A DNA stretch of 42,494 bases from an uncultured Atopobiaceae bacterium (GCA_944320385.1 CALUHH010000018.1:1-42494), one strand, 5' to 3'. Positions 1 to 7,266 are shown, counted from the first letter of the stretch. Translations and numbers: made by a program. The notes: generated by a model from the letters alone, not told the origin.

Positions 1-91
1 CACTCCCTGTCCTCCTGCGAGTACATGCGGACTCCAATCCGGACACGAAAGTGTCCAACTTTTTGTCCGTACCCCCGGCGGGGCCGCATCT

Positions 92-156
92 TCGGACGAG
101 CCGCAATTGTTAAGCGCGCTGACGCCGTTTTCCCGGACGAGACGCAAAAGTTAAGC
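92..156 (-). repeat. Two reverse copies of the 24-bp repeat (family A), 41 bp apart
   Basis: Two reverse-oriented copies (92-115 and 133-156) of the degenerate 24-bp unit that recurs at 2776-3100, 6983-7266 and 42105-42429. Each begins with a CGGACGAG-type block and ends TTAAGC, and their ends lie exactly 41 bp apart. No forward copy is recognisable to the left. An imperfect inverted repeat (38-50 with 57-68, CGGACACGAAAGT against ACTTTTTGTCCG) occupies that place. The locus lies 3' of the pspA-like gene and may be cut by the window edge. Confidence 0.7.
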
Positions 157-208
157 GGGCCGGGCGCGCATGCCCGACCCGCTCACGTTATCGAGGCGTG
201 TCTCGACC

Positions 209-889
209 TTACAGGCCCATCTCGGCCTTCAGGCGGGCGAGCTCGTCGTCCACCGCGGCGCTGTCGGCCGCGCCGGAGTACTTCTCGGCGAGGGTCTCGG
301 CATCGTCGACGGGCTCGGTGGTGAGCTCGGCCATGGCGTCGGCCGTGTCGAGCATCTTGTCGGCCTTCTCCTCCATGCGGTTGAACGCCTCGATGGCGCT
401 CTCGGCCTTGTCGGCGCCGGAGGTGTAGCCGGCGACCTTCTCCTGGGTCTTGGCGACGGCCATCTTGGCCTTGATGGTCTCGCGGCGCGCCTTGAGGTCC
501 TCGATGTCGTTCACGAGCTTGTCGTGCATCTGACGCATCTTGTCGGCGTTGGCCTTGGCGGCGTCGGCGGCCTTGGTGAGCTCGGCGCCGGTGGTCTCGA
601 GCTTCTGCTTCTTGGCGAGGAACACGCGCGCGTCGCCCTCGTTGCCGGCCTGCAGCGCCTTCCTGGCGAGGTCCTCCATGCGGGCGACCTCCTCGGCGTT
701 GGCGTCGGCGGCGCGCTTGGTGCGGGCCTCCTCGGCCATGACGCCGGCGGTCTCGCGCTTGACCTCGGCGAGGGACTCGGTGAGGTCGACGAGGTACTGG
801 TCGACCATCTTGGCCGGGTCCTCGGCCTTCTCGAGCAGCTCGTTGATGTTGGCCTTCACGATGGTGGTGAAGCGGCCCAGAATGCCCAT
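209..889 (-). CDS. pspA: PspA/IM30-family membrane-stress protein
   Basis: Encodes 226 residues starting MGILGRFTTIVKANINELL, the typical amphipathic N-terminus of PspA/IM30/Vipp1 proteins, followed by a long charged, alanine-rich alpha-helical coiled coil (about residues 20-190) and a short acidic tail. Length matches the family (220-230). Family members bind the inner face of the cytoplasmic membrane, oligomerise like ESCRT-III and protect membrane integrity under envelope stress. The ATG follows an AAAGGAAA ribosome site. Its start lies 14 bp after the stop of the glycine-rich membrane protein gene, so the two are probably co-transcribed. No PspF or PspC partner is visible. Family assignment is firm; the stress role is by homology. 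Confidence 0.9.
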   Translation of the reverse strand: MGILGRFTTIVKANINELLEKAEDPAKMVDQYLVDLTESLAEVKRETAGVMAEEARTKRAADANAEEVARMEDLARKALQAGNEGDARVFLAKKQKLETTGAELTKAADAAKANADKMRQMHDKLVNDIEDLKARRETIKAKMAVAKTQEKVAGYTSGADKAESAIEAFNRMEEKADKMLDTADAMAELTTEPVDDAETLAEKYSGAADSAAVDDELARLKAEMGL

Positions 890-903
890 GCTAGGTTTCC
901 TTT

Positions 904-1995
904 CTAGTCCTTGTCCTCGTACTTGTCGGCGAGGTCTTCCACGTCCTTGTCCCCGAACTTCTCGAGCGGGGTGTTGAGGATGTCCTCCATCCTCTGCTGC
1001 TCCTCGTCCCGCTTTGCCTTGCGGCGCTTCACGACGTAGGCGATCGCGCCGCTCACGGCGATGACGAGGACCACTCCTCCCACGACGAGCATGGTGGTCT
1101 GTCCGCGCTGCTCGTCCTCGGCCGCGGCCATGATGCGGTCCGCGGTCTCGGCAAAGGCGTCGGAGAACACCTCCTCGTCGGTGTCGGCGTTGTTGTAGGC
1201 ATCGTTGAGCTCGTCGGCGAGCACGTTCAGGGCCTCGGCGTCCATGATCGAGGAGGCCTCGGTGCCCACGGTGTAGCCGCAGTTGAACGTGCCGGCGCCG
1301 TCGTCGCAGAAGACGAGCAGGAAGTGCCCCTCGTCGTTGAAGAGCTGCGGGTAGAGCTCCTCGGCGGCCGCGGTGAGCTCAGCGGTGGAGGTGCTCGTGC
1401 CGTTGGGCAGGATGTAGACATAGGGCTGTACGCCGGTCTTGTCGAAGAACTCCTCGAGGCCGCGGGTGAGGCGTCCGACGTCGTGGATCCAGTCGCCGTC
1501 GGCGTCGGTGTAGAAGTCGGTGCGGTTGACGGCGTCGGCGGGGAGCTTCTCGCGGACGGTCGACGTGGCCTGGCCCGACGCGACGTAGGCCGTGTCGCCG
1601 TACGCGCCCGTGCCGCCGCAGGTGGAGAGCCCCGTGGTCAGCACCGCGATGAGCAGGGCGGCCAGGACGATGCCCAGCAGGCCGCCGAGGCATCCCCCGC
1701 AGCCGCACCCGTTGCCGCCCATGGCCACGGGCATGCCCACGGTGGGGCGCCGGAAGCCGCCCATGCCGCCGAAGAAGGGCATGTGGAAGCTCGGCCGCGG
1801 CATGTAGCCGCCGCGCGGGCCGGGAGGCGGGCCTCCCGCGGGACCTCCCGCGAGGCGCGGCCCAAAGCCGCCCGAGCGACCCCCGGAGCGGCCGCCGCCT
1901 CCGGAAAAGCCTCCGGAGCGCCTGCCGCCGCCCGAGAAACCGCCGCTGCGACCCCCGCCGGAGAAGCCGCCTCCGCCTCCGCCCGATCTGCCCAT
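904..1995 (-). CDS. Glycine-rich membrane protein with TPM-like extracytoplasmic domain
   Basis: Encodes 363 residues. Residues 1-65 are almost only Gly/Ser/Arg/Phe repeats (FSGGGRSGGF-like), then a Pro/Met-rich stretch, a Cys/Gly cluster (CGCGGC, about 97-102), one membrane helix (about 103-123), a globular region (about 150-290) with the FFDKTGVQPYVYILPNG and HFLLVFCDDG patterns of TPM/YgcG-like domains, a second helix (about 300-322), a basic stop-transfer segment (KRRKAKR) and an acidic tail. The loop between the helices is probably outside the cell. It precedes the pspA-like gene by 14 bp, so I infer that it recruits or senses for PspA at the membrane. The TPM-like assignment is from pattern only. 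The start is supported by an AAGGGCGG site. Confidence 0.75.
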   Translation of the reverse strand: MGRSGGGGGGFSGGGRSGGFSGGGRRSGGFSGGGGRSGGRSGGFGPRLAGGPAGGPPPGPRGGYMPRPSFHMPFFGGMGGFRRPTVGMPVAMGGNGCGCGGCLGGLLGIVLAALLIAVLTTGLSTCGGTGAYGDTAYVASGQATSTVREKLPADAVNRTDFYTDADGDWIHDVGRLTRGLEEFFDKTGVQPYVYILPNGTSTSTAELTAAAEELYPQLFNDEGHFLLVFCDDGAGTFNCGYTVGTEASSIMDAEALNVLADELNDAYNNADTDEEVFSDAFAETADRIMAAAEDEQRGQTTMLVVGGVVLVIAVSGAIAYVVKRRKAKRDEEQQRMEDILNTPLEKFGDKDVEDLADKYEDKD

Positions 1996-2101
1996 GCGTC
2001 CGCCCTTCTCGTTACGTTCCCTGCCGTCAAGTATGACTGATTTCGAGGCGTCCCGCCTGGGTTCAACCCGTGCGAGCGGCTCCGCCGAGTAAGGGGAATA
2101 T

Positions 2102-2135
2102 GCGAGAAACGCGGCCGTGAAGCCGCGTTTCTCGC
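2102..2135 (-). terminator. Perfect 14-bp stem-loop downstream of the DUF1893 gene
   Basis: GCGAGAAACGCGGC (2102-2115) pairs perfectly with 2122-2135 across a 6-nt loop. It lies about 35 bp past the stop of the minus-strand DUF1893 gene. There is no strong U-run after it on either strand, so it is a probable rather than certain intrinsic terminator. Confidence 0.6.
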
Positions 2136-2170
2136 CAAAAGCTCTTACTTGATGAGTTTGTCTGCCGTGC

Positions 2171-2605
2171 CTAGACGCCCAGCGCCATCTGCTTGGCGCG
2201 GTCCATGAGGACGCCCACGGCCTCGTAGGGCTCCCAGACCCCCTCGACGGAGGAGTCCATGGGGCACTGGCCGCTCTTGGCGCGGTTCTGGATGTGGCGG
2301 ACGAGGGTGTCGTAGCTCGTCGCGATGCCCGAGGCCAGGAGCACGGCGCGGCCGGTCCAGGACATGACGGGGGAGAAGACGGCGTCGGGGCCGAGCACGG
2401 CGTAGAGCAGCGCCGGGGCCTTGCCCACGACCTTGTCGGCGACGGCGTAGCCGCGCAGGTTGCACCCGCTCTTGATCATCTTGAGCAGGGGCTTGACGCC
2501 GCGCTCGCGGCAGACGTGGATGTCGTCCCCGCGCACGGCCACGAGGGTCGCGTCCTTCTCGGCGATGAGCAGGGCTCGGGCGAGGTCGAGGTCGGTGGCG
2601 TCCAT
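2171..2605 (-). CDS. DUF1893 family protein (deaminase-like fold)
   Basis: Encodes 144 residues beginning MDATDLDLARALLIAEKDATLVAVRGDDIHVCRERGVKPLL. The order of features, a short helix, a strand pair with a VRGDDIHVCRERG turn, then GCNLRGYAVADKVVGKAPALL and AVFSPVMSWTGRAVL, matches the DUF1893 family (Thermotoga TM1506 type, whose structure has a cytidine-deaminase-like fold). Biochemical function is unknown; members are common in anaerobes. Cysteines at GCNL and in the SGQCPMD motif could bind a ligand or metal, which is inference. It stands alone between a hairpin and the family A repeat array, in tandem with the GGGtGRT gene but separated from it by 570 bp. Confidence 0.8.
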   Translation of the reverse strand: MDATDLDLARALLIAEKDATLVAVRGDDIHVCRERGVKPLLKMIKSGCNLRGYAVADKVVGKAPALLYAVLGPDAVFSPVMSWTGRAVLLASGIATSYDTLVRHIQNRAKSGQCPMDSSVEGVWEPYEAVGVLMDRAKQMALGV

Positions 2606-2775
2606 GTCTTCAATCCTCCCAGATCCGCTGGTGAATCCAAGTCAGCGGGTACTCTATCACAACGGCCGAGGCGGGCAATACCGCTCGCCGAAACCGATAC
2701 CACATCCGCGCCGACCGGGCACGAGGTTCGGCGCGCTGAGGAGTCACGTCTCGTCCGGGAGCGCGGGCCCTTCTC

Positions 2776-3100
2776 GCTTAAAGACCGCGGCACATCCGGA
2801 GAATCGGCGGGGCCGCGCTTAAAGATTGCAGCGCATCCGGAATGGCGGCACGGGCATGCTTAGCTTTTGCGCCCCATCCGGCGAGAAGGACGGTTTGTGC
2901 TTAAGGATTGCGCCCCATCCGGGGGCCATGGCGCCCGGGGAGGGGAGGCGCTGCCGGACAGGACGCGATCTCTAAGCAAGGAGGCCCGTCCTTCTCGGAT
3001 GAGGCGCAATCCTTAAGCGAGAAAAACTCGCATCCTCGGATGCACCGCGATCCTTAAGCGAGAAGGGCCCACGCCCCCGGACGGGGCGCATTCCCTAAGC
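2776..3100. repeat. Inverted array of 24-bp repeats, 4 forward + 4 reverse, 41-bp period
   Basis: Forward copies start at 2776, 2817, 2858 and 2899, and reverse copies at 2954, 2995, 3036 and 3077. Every step is exactly 41 bp (24-bp repeat plus 17-bp spacer) and the two halves are separated by 31 bp. Each copy starts GCTTA, carries an AAGATTGCG-like middle and ends CATCCGG. Spacers differ, but several contain CGAGAAGGA or its complement. Transcribed or extruded, the locus could fold into one long stem of four 24-bp paired blocks. It fills the 570-bp gap between the DUF1893 start and the GGGtGRT gene's terminator. No protein-coding gene is credible inside it. Confidence 0.85.
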
Positions 3101-3124
3101 GCGTCTCAGGCGACGCGGCCACAA

Positions 3125-3156
3125 AAACGGGCCGCCACCCGGAGGTGACGGCCCGT
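3125..3156 (-). terminator. Intrinsic terminator of the GGGtGRT operon
   Basis: On the minus strand an ACGGGCCGTCACC / GGTGGCGGCCCGT type stem with a short loop is followed directly by TTTTTG. It lies about 25 bp beyond the stop codon of the GGGtGRT gene, which is the classic arrangement for a Rho-independent terminator. Confidence 0.8.
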
Positions 3157-3178
3157 GCCAAGACGCTGGCGATAAGAA

Positions 3179-4183
3179 CTAGCCGTTGAGCGCGGCGTTG
3201 ACGGCGACGGCGCAGGCGACGGTCGCACCGACCATGGGGTTGTTGCCCATGCCGATGAGGCCCATCATGTCGACGTGCGCGGGCACCGAGGAGGAGCCGG
3301 CGAACTGGGCGCTGGAGTGCATGCGGCCCATGGTGTCGGTCATGCCGTAGGAGGCGGGGCCGGCGGCCATGTTGTCCGGGTGCAGCGTGCGGCCGGTGCC
3401 GCCGCCGGAGGCCACGGAGAAGTACTTCTTGCCGGCGAGGACGCGCTCCTTGAAGTAGGTGCCAGCGACGGGGTGCTGGAAGCGCGTCGGGTTGGTGGAG
3501 TTGCCGGTGATCGAGATGTCGACGTTCTCGTGCCACATGATGGCAACGCCCTCGCGGACGTCGTCGGCGCCGTAGCAGTTGACCTCGGCGCGCGGGCCGT
3601 CGGAGTACGGGATCTTCTCGACGATGTTGAGCTCGCCGGTGAAGTAGTCGAACTGGGTCTTCACGTAGGTGAAGCCGTTGATGCGGGCGATGATCTGGGC
3701 GGCGTCCTTGCCGAGGCCGTTCAGGATGACGCGCAGCGGCTTCTTGCGGGCCTTGTTGGCGTTGAGCGCGATGCCGATGGCGCCCTCGGCGGCCGCGAAG
3801 GACTCGTGGCCGGCCAGGAACGCGAAGCACTCGGTGTCGTCACCGAGGAGCATGGCGCCGAGGTCGCCGTGGCCCTTGCCGACCTTGCGGTCCTCGGCGA
3901 CGGAGCCGGGGACGCAGAAGGCCTGGAGGCCCTCGCCGATCATGGCGGCGGCCTCAGAGGCGCTCGTGGCGCCCTTCTTGATGGCGATGGCGCAGCCGCA
4001 GACGTAGGCCCACTTGGCGTTCTCGAACGCGATGGACTGGACGCCCTCGACGATCTCGCGCGGGTTCACGCCCTTGTCGAGGCAGATCTGCTCGGCCTCC
4101 TCGAGGGAGGAGATGCCGTTCTCAGCGAGCACCTTGTTGATCTTGTCGATGCGGCGCTCATAGCCCTCAAACGAAACTGCCAT
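3179..4183 (-). CDS. GGGtGRT-family protein
   Basis: Encodes 334 residues carrying the family-defining motif at residues 260-266 (GGGTGRT, within VASGGGTGRTLHPDN). Other conserved-looking blocks are CGCAIAIKKGATSA near residue 62, GKGHGDLGAMLLGDDTECFAFLAGHESFAAAEGAIG (about 102-137) and the C-terminal GLIGMGNNPMVGATVACAVAVNAAL. The family is widespread in anaerobic bacteria, its activity is unknown, and it is regularly found next to a NifU-like Fe-S scaffold, as here. The protein looks soluble and cytoplasmic. The ATG has an AGGGAGGG ribosome site and lies 18 bp after the scaffold gene, so translation within one operon is likely. Family call is firm; function unknown. Confidence 0.9.
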   Translation of the reverse strand: MAVSFEGYERRIDKINKVLAENGISSLEEAEQICLDKGVNPREIVEGVQSIAFENAKWAYVCGCAIAIKKGATSASEAAAMIGEGLQAFCVPGSVAEDRKVGKGHGDLGAMLLGDDTECFAFLAGHESFAAAEGAIGIALNANKARKKPLRVILNGLGKDAAQIIARINGFTYVKTQFDYFTGELNIVEKIPYSDGPRAEVNCYGADDVREGVAIMWHENVDISITGNSTNPTRFQHPVAGTYFKERVLAGKKYFSVASGGGTGRTLHPDNMAAGPASYGMTDTMGRMHSSAQFAGSSSVPAHVDMMGLIGMGNNPMVGATVACAVAVNAALNG

Positions 4184-4201
4184 TTGGTTTTCCCTCCCTT
4201 T

Positions 4202-4936
4202 CTACTCGTGAACGGGGAAGACGTTGGCGACCGTGTGGGTCTCCTCGTCCGTGCGCGGGTCGATGTACTTGGCGGCGTTCTCCCACTGGCCGTAGTGGCC
4301 CATGGCGCCGGCGATGGCGTCCTCGGGGGTCTTGCCGGCCTTGAGGGCCTCGGTGAACTTGCCGAGGTTCAGGAACTCGAAGGCGATGATCTCGTTGTTC
4401 TCGTTGAGCGCCATGCGGGTGACGTAGCCCTGGGCGAGCTCGAGGTAGCGGGCGCCCTTGGCCTTGGTGCCGAACATGGTGCCGACCTGGGTGCGCAGGC
4501 CCTTGCCGAGGTCGTCGAGGGAGGCGCCGACGGGCAGGCCGTCCTCGGAGAAGGCGGTCTGGGAGCGGCCGTAGACGATCTGGAGGAACAGCTCGCGCAT
4601 GGCGACGTTGATGGCGTCGCAGACGAGGTCGGTGTTCAGGGCCTCGAGGATGGTCTTGCCCGGGAGGATCTCGGAGGCCATGGCGGCGGAGTGGGTCATG
4701 CCGGAGCAGCCGAGGGTCTCGACGAGGCACTCCTCGATGACGCCCTCCTTGACGTTAAGGGTGAGCTTGCAGGCACCCTGCTGGGGCGCGCACCAGCCCA
4801 CGCCGTGCGTGAGGCCGGAGATGTCCTTGATCTCCTTGGCCTGGACCCACTTGCCCTCCTCGGGGATGGGCGCGGGGCCGTGATATGCGCCCTTGGCGAC
4901 GGGGCACATATTCTCGACTTCTGCGGAATACTGCAT
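4202..4936 (-). CDS. Iron-sulfur cluster assembly scaffold (NifU-N-like) partner of GGGtGRT protein
   Basis: Encodes 244 residues from the ATG at 4936 (GAGAGGAGC ribosome site). A longer open frame continues upstream, but no better start is seen and it runs through the DMT transporter gene on the other strand. The protein starts MQYSAEVENMCPVAKGAYHG. The middle has WCAPQQGACKLTLNVKEGVIEE and ETLGCSGMTHSAAMASEILPGKT, the cysteine-bearing pattern of NifU/IscU N-terminal scaffold domains (strand, Cys-Ser-Gly, helix), then a family-specific C-terminal half. Scaffolds of this type assemble and deliver Fe-S clusters. Its pairing with the downstream GGGtGRT gene (18-bp gap) is a known conserved association. 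I infer that the two proteins act together on an Fe-S cofactor. Confidence 0.85.
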   Translation of the reverse strand: MQYSAEVENMCPVAKGAYHGPAPIPEEGKWVQAKEIKDISGLTHGVGWCAPQQGACKLTLNVKEGVIEECLVETLGCSGMTHSAAMASEILPGKTILEALNTDLVCDAINVAMRELFLQIVYGRSQTAFSEDGLPVGASLDDLGKGLRTQVGTMFGTKAKGARYLELAQGYVTRMALNENNEIIAFEFLNLGKFTEALKAGKTPEDAIAGAMGHYGQWENAAKYIDPRTDEETHTVANVFPVHE

Positions 4937-5085
4937 GTAATGCTCCTCTCCGTGGTGTTGAGGTCGGTGCCATGCGACCGGCCCTTGCCAGCCAGGGTCT
5001 AGTTTACGGCAAAACGGGCCGCGCATGAGTCCCGACGGCGCCGTTTTTCGGGTGCCCGCCCGCTGGCGCCCTGCGAGTGGGCTGC

Positions 5086-5091
5086 TATAAT
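5086..5091 (+). promoter_or_regulatory. TATAAT -10 box eight bases before an ATG (possible leaderless start)
   Basis: A perfect TATAAT ends eight bases before the ATG of the DMT transporter gene. Transcription would begin at or within a base or two of the start codon, leaving no room for a ribosome binding site. No good -35 box is seen 16-18 bp upstream, which is common for strong -10 elements. Confidence 0.6.
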
Positions 5092-5099
5092 CGCGCTCC

Positions 5100-6044
5100 A
5101 TGAGCACAGAGAAGAACATAGCTGCCGAGAAGGACGCGCGCCCCTCGCGCCGCGCCGTGCCCTCGTGGGTCTGGAAGGTCTCCCTCGCCGCCTGCGCGGC
5201 CATCTGGGGCGGCTCCTTCGTCGTGATGAAGGACACCCTCGACGTCATCCCGCCGGCGTGGCTGATGGGCATCCGCTTCGCCGCCTCGGCCATCATCGTG
5301 GGGGCCCTCTTCTGGCGCACCCTGCGCGACAACTTCGACCTGAGCCACCTCGCGATGGGCGCCATCCTCGGCGTGGCGTCGGGGTCGGCCTTCGTGGTGC
5401 AAAACATCGGCCTCGACGACACCACCCCCGGGCGCAACGCCTTCCTCACGGCCACGTACTGCGTGATGGTGCCGTTCATCAACTGGGCCGTGACCCGCCG
5501 CCGACCCGCGGCCAACAACCTCGTGGCCGCGCTGCTCGCGATCGTGGGCGTGGGGCTGGTCGCCCTGGGCGACGACCTCTCGCTGATCATGAGCGGCGGC
5601 GACTGGCTCACGCTCGTGGCGGCGGTGCTCTTCGCCGTGCACATCGTGCTCGTGGCGCGCTTCTCGTCGGCGCACGACGTGATGACGCTCACGGTGGTCC
5701 AGCTCGCCGTGAGCGCGGTCGTCGCGCTCGGCACGGCGCTTCTCACCGAGGCTCCGCCCGGCCCCGCGATCTTCTCGTCCGCCGACGTGTGGTTCTCGCT
5801 GGGGTACCTCGTGCTGCTCTCGTCGTGCGTGTGCATGGTGGTCCAGAACCTCGGGCAGGCCCACGTGCCGCCCGCCCAGGCGTCGCTGCTGCTGTCGCTG
5901 GAGAGCGTCTTTGCCGTGGTCTCCAGCGTGGTCTTCTACCATGAGCTCGTGACGCCGCGCATCGCCGTGGGCTTTGCGACCATCTTCGTGGCCGTGCTCG
6001 TGAGCGAGCTCTTTGTGAGTCAAAAGGGGACAGACCCCTTTTGA
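5100..6044 (+). CDS. DMT-family transporter (EamA)
   Basis: Encodes 314 residues: a short charged cytoplasmic N-terminus (about 20 residues), then two repeats of five hydrophobic helices. The first repeat begins VSLAACAAIWGGSFVVMKDTLDVIPPAWLMGIRF, the EamA opening, with the paired region near residue 155. Ten helices and the length fit drug/metabolite-transporter family exporters of amino acids or other metabolites; the substrate cannot be read from sequence. The start lies 8 bp after a TATAAT box and has no ribosome site, suggesting a leaderless mRNA. The last residues (SQKGTDPF) and the stop codon are encoded inside a palindromic repeat (6017-6047), so the C-terminus appears to have been written by that element. 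nudC follows directly. Confidence 0.9.
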   Translation: MSTEKNIAAEKDARPSRRAVPSWVWKVSLAACAAIWGGSFVVMKDTLDVIPPAWLMGIRFAASAIIVGALFWRTLRDNFDLSHLAMGAILGVASGSAFVVQNIGLDDTTPGRNAFLTATYCVMVPFINWAVTRRRPAANNLVAALLAIVGVGLVALGDDLSLIMSGGDWLTLVAAVLFAVHIVLVARFSSAHDVMTLTVVQLAVSAVVALGTALLTEAPPGPAIFSSADVWFSLGYLVLLSSCVCMVVQNLGQAHVPPAQASLLLSLESVFAVVSSVVFYHELVTPRIAVGFATIFVAVLVSELFVSQKGTDPF

Positions 6045-6047
6045 CTC
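6017..6047. repeat. GGGAC-core palindrome overlapping the transporter stop codon
   Basis: GAGTCAAAAGGGG (6017-6029) pairs with 6035-6047 across ACAGA. The TGA of the EamA gene (6042-6044) lies in the right arm. It has the same core type as the palindromes at 10948, 30367, 30407 and 37909 but different arms. It may also act as a hairpin between the two genes. Confidence 0.8.
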
Positions 6048-6066
6048 ATTTTCGATGGGGGACAAG

Positions 6067-6960
6067 ATGATCCAGGAGTTTGGGCCCGAGCACGTCTTTG
6101 ACAACCACTTTGCCCCGCACGAGCCGGCCGCGGGCGACTACCTGCTGCACTACACCGACGCGGGCTGCCTCGCGCGCGTCTGCCACGTCGGCCGCTCGGA
6201 CGCCGACGCGGGCGACTCCGGCGAGGTGGTCGAGCTGCCCCGCCTCGCGGACTACCCGCGCCGCCCGAGCCGCGTGACCTATCTCTTCTCGCTGGGGGAG
6301 GAGCGCTTCTTCCTGGCGCTCGACGACCGCGTGGCGGCGCCGGCGGGCTTTGCGTACGAGTCGGTCAACTGGCTGCGCCGCGCCGAGCCCCAGCACCTGC
6401 TCTTTGCCGCGGCCACAGGATCGCAGCTTGACCGCTGGTACCGCGCCAACCGCTTCTGCGGCCGCTGCGGGGCGCCGACCGAGCTCGCCCCGGCGAGCCG
6501 CGAGATCGTGTGCCCGGAGTGCGCGCACATCGTCTACCCCAAGATCTGCCCGGGCATCATCTGCGCCGTCACCAGCTGCGACGGCGGTGACGAGAAGATC
6601 GTGCTCACGCGCTACGCGGGGCGGACCACCGCGCTCTGGGCGCTCGTCGCCGGCTTCACCGAGATCGGGGAGCCGCTCGAGGACACGGTGCGCCGCGAGG
6701 TGATGGAGGAGGTGGGGCTTTCCGTCAAGAACCTGCGCTTCTACAAGAGCCAGCCGTGGAGCTTCACGGACACCCTGCTCGTGGGCTTCTGGTGCGAGGT
6801 GGACGGGGACCCGACGATCGCCGTGGACCGCTCGGAGCTCAAGGAGGCGCGCTGGTTCTCGCGTGACGAGATTCCCCTGGAGCGCACCGGCGACCGCGCG
6901 AGCCTCACCGGCGAGATGATCGAGCGCTTCCGCCTGATGGGCCGCCGCGCCTGGGAGTAG
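6067..6960 (+). CDS. nudC: NAD(+)/NADH diphosphatase, Nudix family
   Basis: Encodes 297 residues from the ATG at 6067, which has GGGGGAC five bases upstream; an in-frame ATG at 6055 has no ribosome site. The layout is that of NudC: an N-terminal domain, a zinc ribbon with C131-x2-C134 and C149-x2-C152 (CGRC, CPEC), then a complete Nudix box at about residues 196-218 (GFTEIGEPLEDTVRREVMEEVGL, fitting Gx5Ex7REUxEExGU), and the downstream SQPWSFTDTLLVGF, close to the SQPWPFPxS signature of this family. The enzyme hydrolyses NADH/NAD to NMN(H) and AMP and in some bacteria removes NAD caps from RNA. It is cytoplasmic. The gene follows the DMT transporter by 22 bp across a palindrome. Confidence 0.93.
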   Translation: MIQEFGPEHVFDNHFAPHEPAAGDYLLHYTDAGCLARVCHVGRSDADAGDSGEVVELPRLADYPRRPSRVTYLFSLGEERFFLALDDRVAAPAGFAYESVNWLRRAEPQHLLFAAATGSQLDRWYRANRFCGRCGAPTELAPASREIVCPECAHIVYPKICPGIICAVTSCDGGDEKIVLTRYAGRTTALWALVAGFTEIGEPLEDTVRREVMEEVGLSVKNLRFYKSQPWSFTDTLLVGFWCEVDGDPTIAVDRSELKEARWFSRDEIPLERTGDRASLTGEMIERFRLMGRRAWE

Positions 6961-6982
6961 GTGCGGAGGCGGGCCGCCCGCT

Positions 6983-7266
6983 GCTTAAGAAACGCGCCCC
7001 ATCCGGGAAAAACGCGAATCCGTGCTTAGGGATCGCGTCCCATCCGGAGAGGCCCGTTCTCGCTGCTTAGGTATCTCGCCTCGTTCACGAGAAGAACGAC
7101 GATGCGCTTAGACTTTGCCGCCTATCCCGAAGGCGCCCCCTCCCAACAAGGGGCTCCGCTCTGGATGGGCGGCGCTTTCTAAGCAGCGAGGTTCTTCTCG
7201 TCCGGATGAGACGCGTTTTCTAAGCACGCGGACGCCAAAATCCCGGATGGGGCGCAATCATTAAGC
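6983..7266. repeat. Inverted array of 24-bp repeats, 4 forward + 3 reverse, 41-bp period
   Basis: Forward copies start at 6983, 7024, 7065 and 7106, and reverse copies at 7161, 7202 and 7243. All steps are exactly 41 bp, and the central gap is 31 bp as at 2776-3100. The third forward copy is the most diverged (ends TCGTTCAC). Two spacers contain GAGAAGAAC or GTTCTTCTCG. The array fills the gap between the convergent nudC and HTH genes and is the only recognisable content of this roughly 340-bp stretch, apart from the terminator that follows it. Confidence 0.85.

Noticed and set aside
2776..3100. CRISPR array (also considered for 6983-7266 and 42105-42429)
   Set aside because: A 24-bp repeat and 17-bp spacer at a regular step looks CRISPR-like, but the repeats are degenerate, the array flips orientation in the middle, spacers are shorter than CRISPR spacers and partly shared, and no cas gene is in the window.
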